Assembly (NCBI RefSeq): GCF_030317145.1
Contig: NZ_JASZYE010000005.1
Location: 248,001 to 312,000, forward strand
Length of the DNA: 64,000 nt
Direction of reading: 5' to 3'
DNA from: Variovorax flavidus
Lineage (GTDB): Bacteria; Pseudomonadota; Gammaproteobacteria; Burkholderiales; Burkholderiaceae_C
Numbering within the stretch: the stretch's first letter is position 1; every line of letters begins with the position of its first letter. Below the pieces are notes generated by a model. It was not told where the DNA came from and ran no database searches. It saw only the letters and a list, made by a program, of their open reading frames with translations. Shown in pieces: positions 62,640 through 64,000 of the stretch. A program made the translations under genes and the position numbers.

Positions 62640-63542
62640 TTACTTCTTGGCGTAGTCTTCCATCGGCTTGTCGTTGGGGTTGGCCCACGCGGCCTTGGTG
62701 GCTTCCGACAGCGGCAGGCCGACCTTGGTGTTGGTCGGCGGGATCGGCTGCATGAACCACTTGTCGTACATCTTGGCCAGCGAACCGTCCTTGATCTGGT
62801 TCTTGATGCTGTCGTCGACCGCCTTCTTGAAGGCCGGGTCGTCCTTGCGCATCATGCAGGCGATCGGTTCGACCGAGAGGGCCTCGCCGACGATCTTGAA
62901 GTCGGCCGGAGCCTTCGACTTGGCGATGTTGCCGGCCAGGATCTGGCCATCCATCACGAAGGCGTCGGCACGACCCGATTCGAGCAGCAGGAAGCTGTCG
63001 GCGTGGTCCTTGCCCATGACTTCCTTGAAGTCGATGCCCTGCGCGCGCTCGTTCTTGCGCAGCGTCTGCACCGAGGTCGTGCCGGTGGTGGTGGCGACGC
63101 TCTTGCCGTTGAGGTCCTTGATCGAGTTGATGCCGGAATTGGCCTTGACCGCGATGCGCACTTCCTCGACGTAGGTGGTGACGGCGAAGGCGACGTCCTT
63201 CTGGCGGGTGGCGTTGTTGGTGGTGGAGCCGCATTCGAGGTCCACGGTGCCGTTCTGCACCAGAGGAACACGATTCTGCGAGGTCACCAGCTGACGCTTG
63301 ATTTCCAGCTTGGGCAAACCGAGCTGCTTCTGGATGTCGGCCAGGATGCGTTCCGACATTTCGGTGTGGAAGCCAACGTACTTGCCGTCGCCGATGGTGT
63401 AGGCCAGTGCGCCCGAGGAGTCGCGCACGCCCATGGTGACGCTGCCGCTGGACTTGATCTTGGCCAGCGTATCGCCGGCCTGTGCAAAGGCGCCCCCCGC
63501 GGCGAGCGCCATTACGGCCAGGGCCAACATTTGCTTCTTCAT
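62640..63542 (-). CDS. gltI: Glutamate/aspartate periplasmic binding protein GltI
   Basis: 300 residues. Signal peptide ending near GGAFAQ, then the type II periplasmic binding fold: LAKIKSSGSVTMGVRDSS, DLECGSTTNNATRQKDVAFA and a C-terminal PMEDYAKK-type end. It captures glutamate and aspartate for the GltJKL importer. AGGAG ribosome-binding site 9 nt before the ATG. First gene of gltIJKL. Confidence 0.95.
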   Translation of the reverse strand: MKKQMLALAVMALAAGGAFAQAGDTLAKIKSSGSVTMGVRDSSGALAYTIGDGKYVGFHTEMSERILADIQKQLGLPKLEIKRQLVTSQNRVPLVQNGTVDLECGSTTNNATRQKDVAFAVTTYVEEVRIAVKANSGINSIKDLNGKSVATTTGTTSVQTLRKNERAQGIDFKEVMGKDHADSFLLLESGRADAFVMDGQILAGNIAKSKAPADFKIVGEALSVEPIACMMRKDDPAFKKAVDDSIKNQIKDGSLAKMYDKWFMQPIPPTNTKVGLPLSEATKAAWANPNDKPMEDYAKK

Positions 63543-63744
63543 ATGGAAAACTCCTGTGACTTAGAGATACAGATACACGAAATTCTAGACGCCCGCATTT
63601 TGCGCCATACCCGGGCCAACCCGGTGCGTCACGCACCATGGATCAGCGCGCGGCCGTTTTCAGCACTGCGCGGGCGCACCAGTTCGCAACCGGCTGCGGA
63701 TGCGTTCTCTTAAAGCACCCTTTGTGCCCGAATGAAACACGAGG

Positions 63745-64000
63745 TCACGACTCGGGCTGGGTTCCCACGAGATAGGCCCAGAGAGCGTCCACGGAGCCCT
63801 TGGCTCTTGGAGAGGACGCATCGGTCTTGCCCGGCCGGCCGCTCGCCTTGTGAGCCGCGGACGGCCGCTCGCGGTAGGCGCGGATCTCCATCGTCGCCTC
63901 GAGGCGGTCGATTTCGGGCGGGAGCGCACTCACCAGCGTGCGGGCGCGGATCTCCTTGCGCACGGCGCTTTGTGGCAAGAAGGCGATGCCGTGGCCTTCG
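63745..64000 (-). CDS. LysR-type transcriptional regulator, C-terminal part
   Basis: About 84 C-terminal residues; the rest lies beyond the right edge. The segment GHGIAFLPQSAVRKEI and the RLEATMEIRAYRERP stretch match the C-terminal end of LysR substrate-binding domains. It lies 202 nt upstream of gltI on the same strand. Whether it controls the glt operon cannot be seen. Confidence 0.8.
   Translation of the reverse strand, partial: EGHGIAFLPQSAVRKEIRARTLVSALPPEIDRLEATMEIRAYRERPSAAHKASGRPGKTDASSPRAKGSVDALWAYLVGTQPES

Overview
The window looks like chromosomal core DNA of a beta-proteobacterium of the Comamonadaceae, most like Variovorax. Grounds are high GC, dense coding with 1-4 nt ATGA/GTGA overlaps, and gene groups familiar from that family: rplM-rpsI-erpA beside tyrS/M23 peptidase/anmK, dusB-fis-purH, a pilGHIJL chemosensory cluster behind a rubredoxin gene, and an ahcY operon behind an SAH riboswitch. 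No insertion sequence, prophage, integrase or CRISPR array was seen. No gene-free stretch exceeds 300 bases.

Layout. 1-4510 (minus): algH-ruvX-pyrR-pyrB-pyrX-plsC, where the dihydroorotase-like PyrX has lost its metal histidines. 4509-5993: photolyase. 6118-16172 (minus): rubredoxin, then the twitching-motility chemosensory genes pilG, pilH, pilI, pilJ and a 2040-residue CheA-type hybrid kinase pilL. 16283-19133: thiD-like kinase, hemL, a predicted outer-membrane barrel protein. 19248-22152 (minus): dusB-fis-purH. 22334-30138: small membrane protein, GST, ychF, MOSC protein, UbiH-like monooxygenase, dsbC, M61 peptidase, enoyl-CoA hydratase. 30160-31956: an ECF sigma factor fused to a membrane segment and extracytoplasmic tail. 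32129-32205: tRNA(CAT) with promoter and terminator. 32269-36611: a lipid-related locus with a small lipoprotein, a diacylglycerol-glycosyltransferase-like gene overlapping a PlcP/LpxH-like phosphoesterase behind a possible Pho box, and, divergently, a fatty-acid-hydroxylase/lysoplasmalogenase fusion. 36608-40308: ruvB, ruvA, phoH, ybeY. 40322-42907: dtd, a CDF transporter, FecR and OmpA-like proteins. 43047-50941: tyrS, M23 peptidase, anmK, an MFS exporter, erpA, rpsI, rplM, rlmJ. 51075-54815 (minus): ahcY-tlyA-metF-rlpA. 55049-60251: periplasmic protein, prfC, HAD phosphatase, DUF4399-like protein, slyX, GNAT. 60395-63542 (minus): gltIJKL-type glutamate/aspartate ABC importer. The right edge cuts a LysR-type regulator.

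The most unusual signals are these. (1) Seven copies of a roughly 95-105 bp GC-rich repeat, each starting 0-12 bp after the stop codon of a gene and always in that gene's direction. (2) The locus at 32.6-36.6 kb, which puts a phosphate-stress-type lipid remodelling pair beside a fused enzyme whose two halves both belong to ether-lipid-cleaving families. (3) The single-chain ECF sigma factor with its own membrane anchor. Start codons were chosen by family length, overlaps and ribosome-binding sites. Functions rest on motif recognition without database searches.
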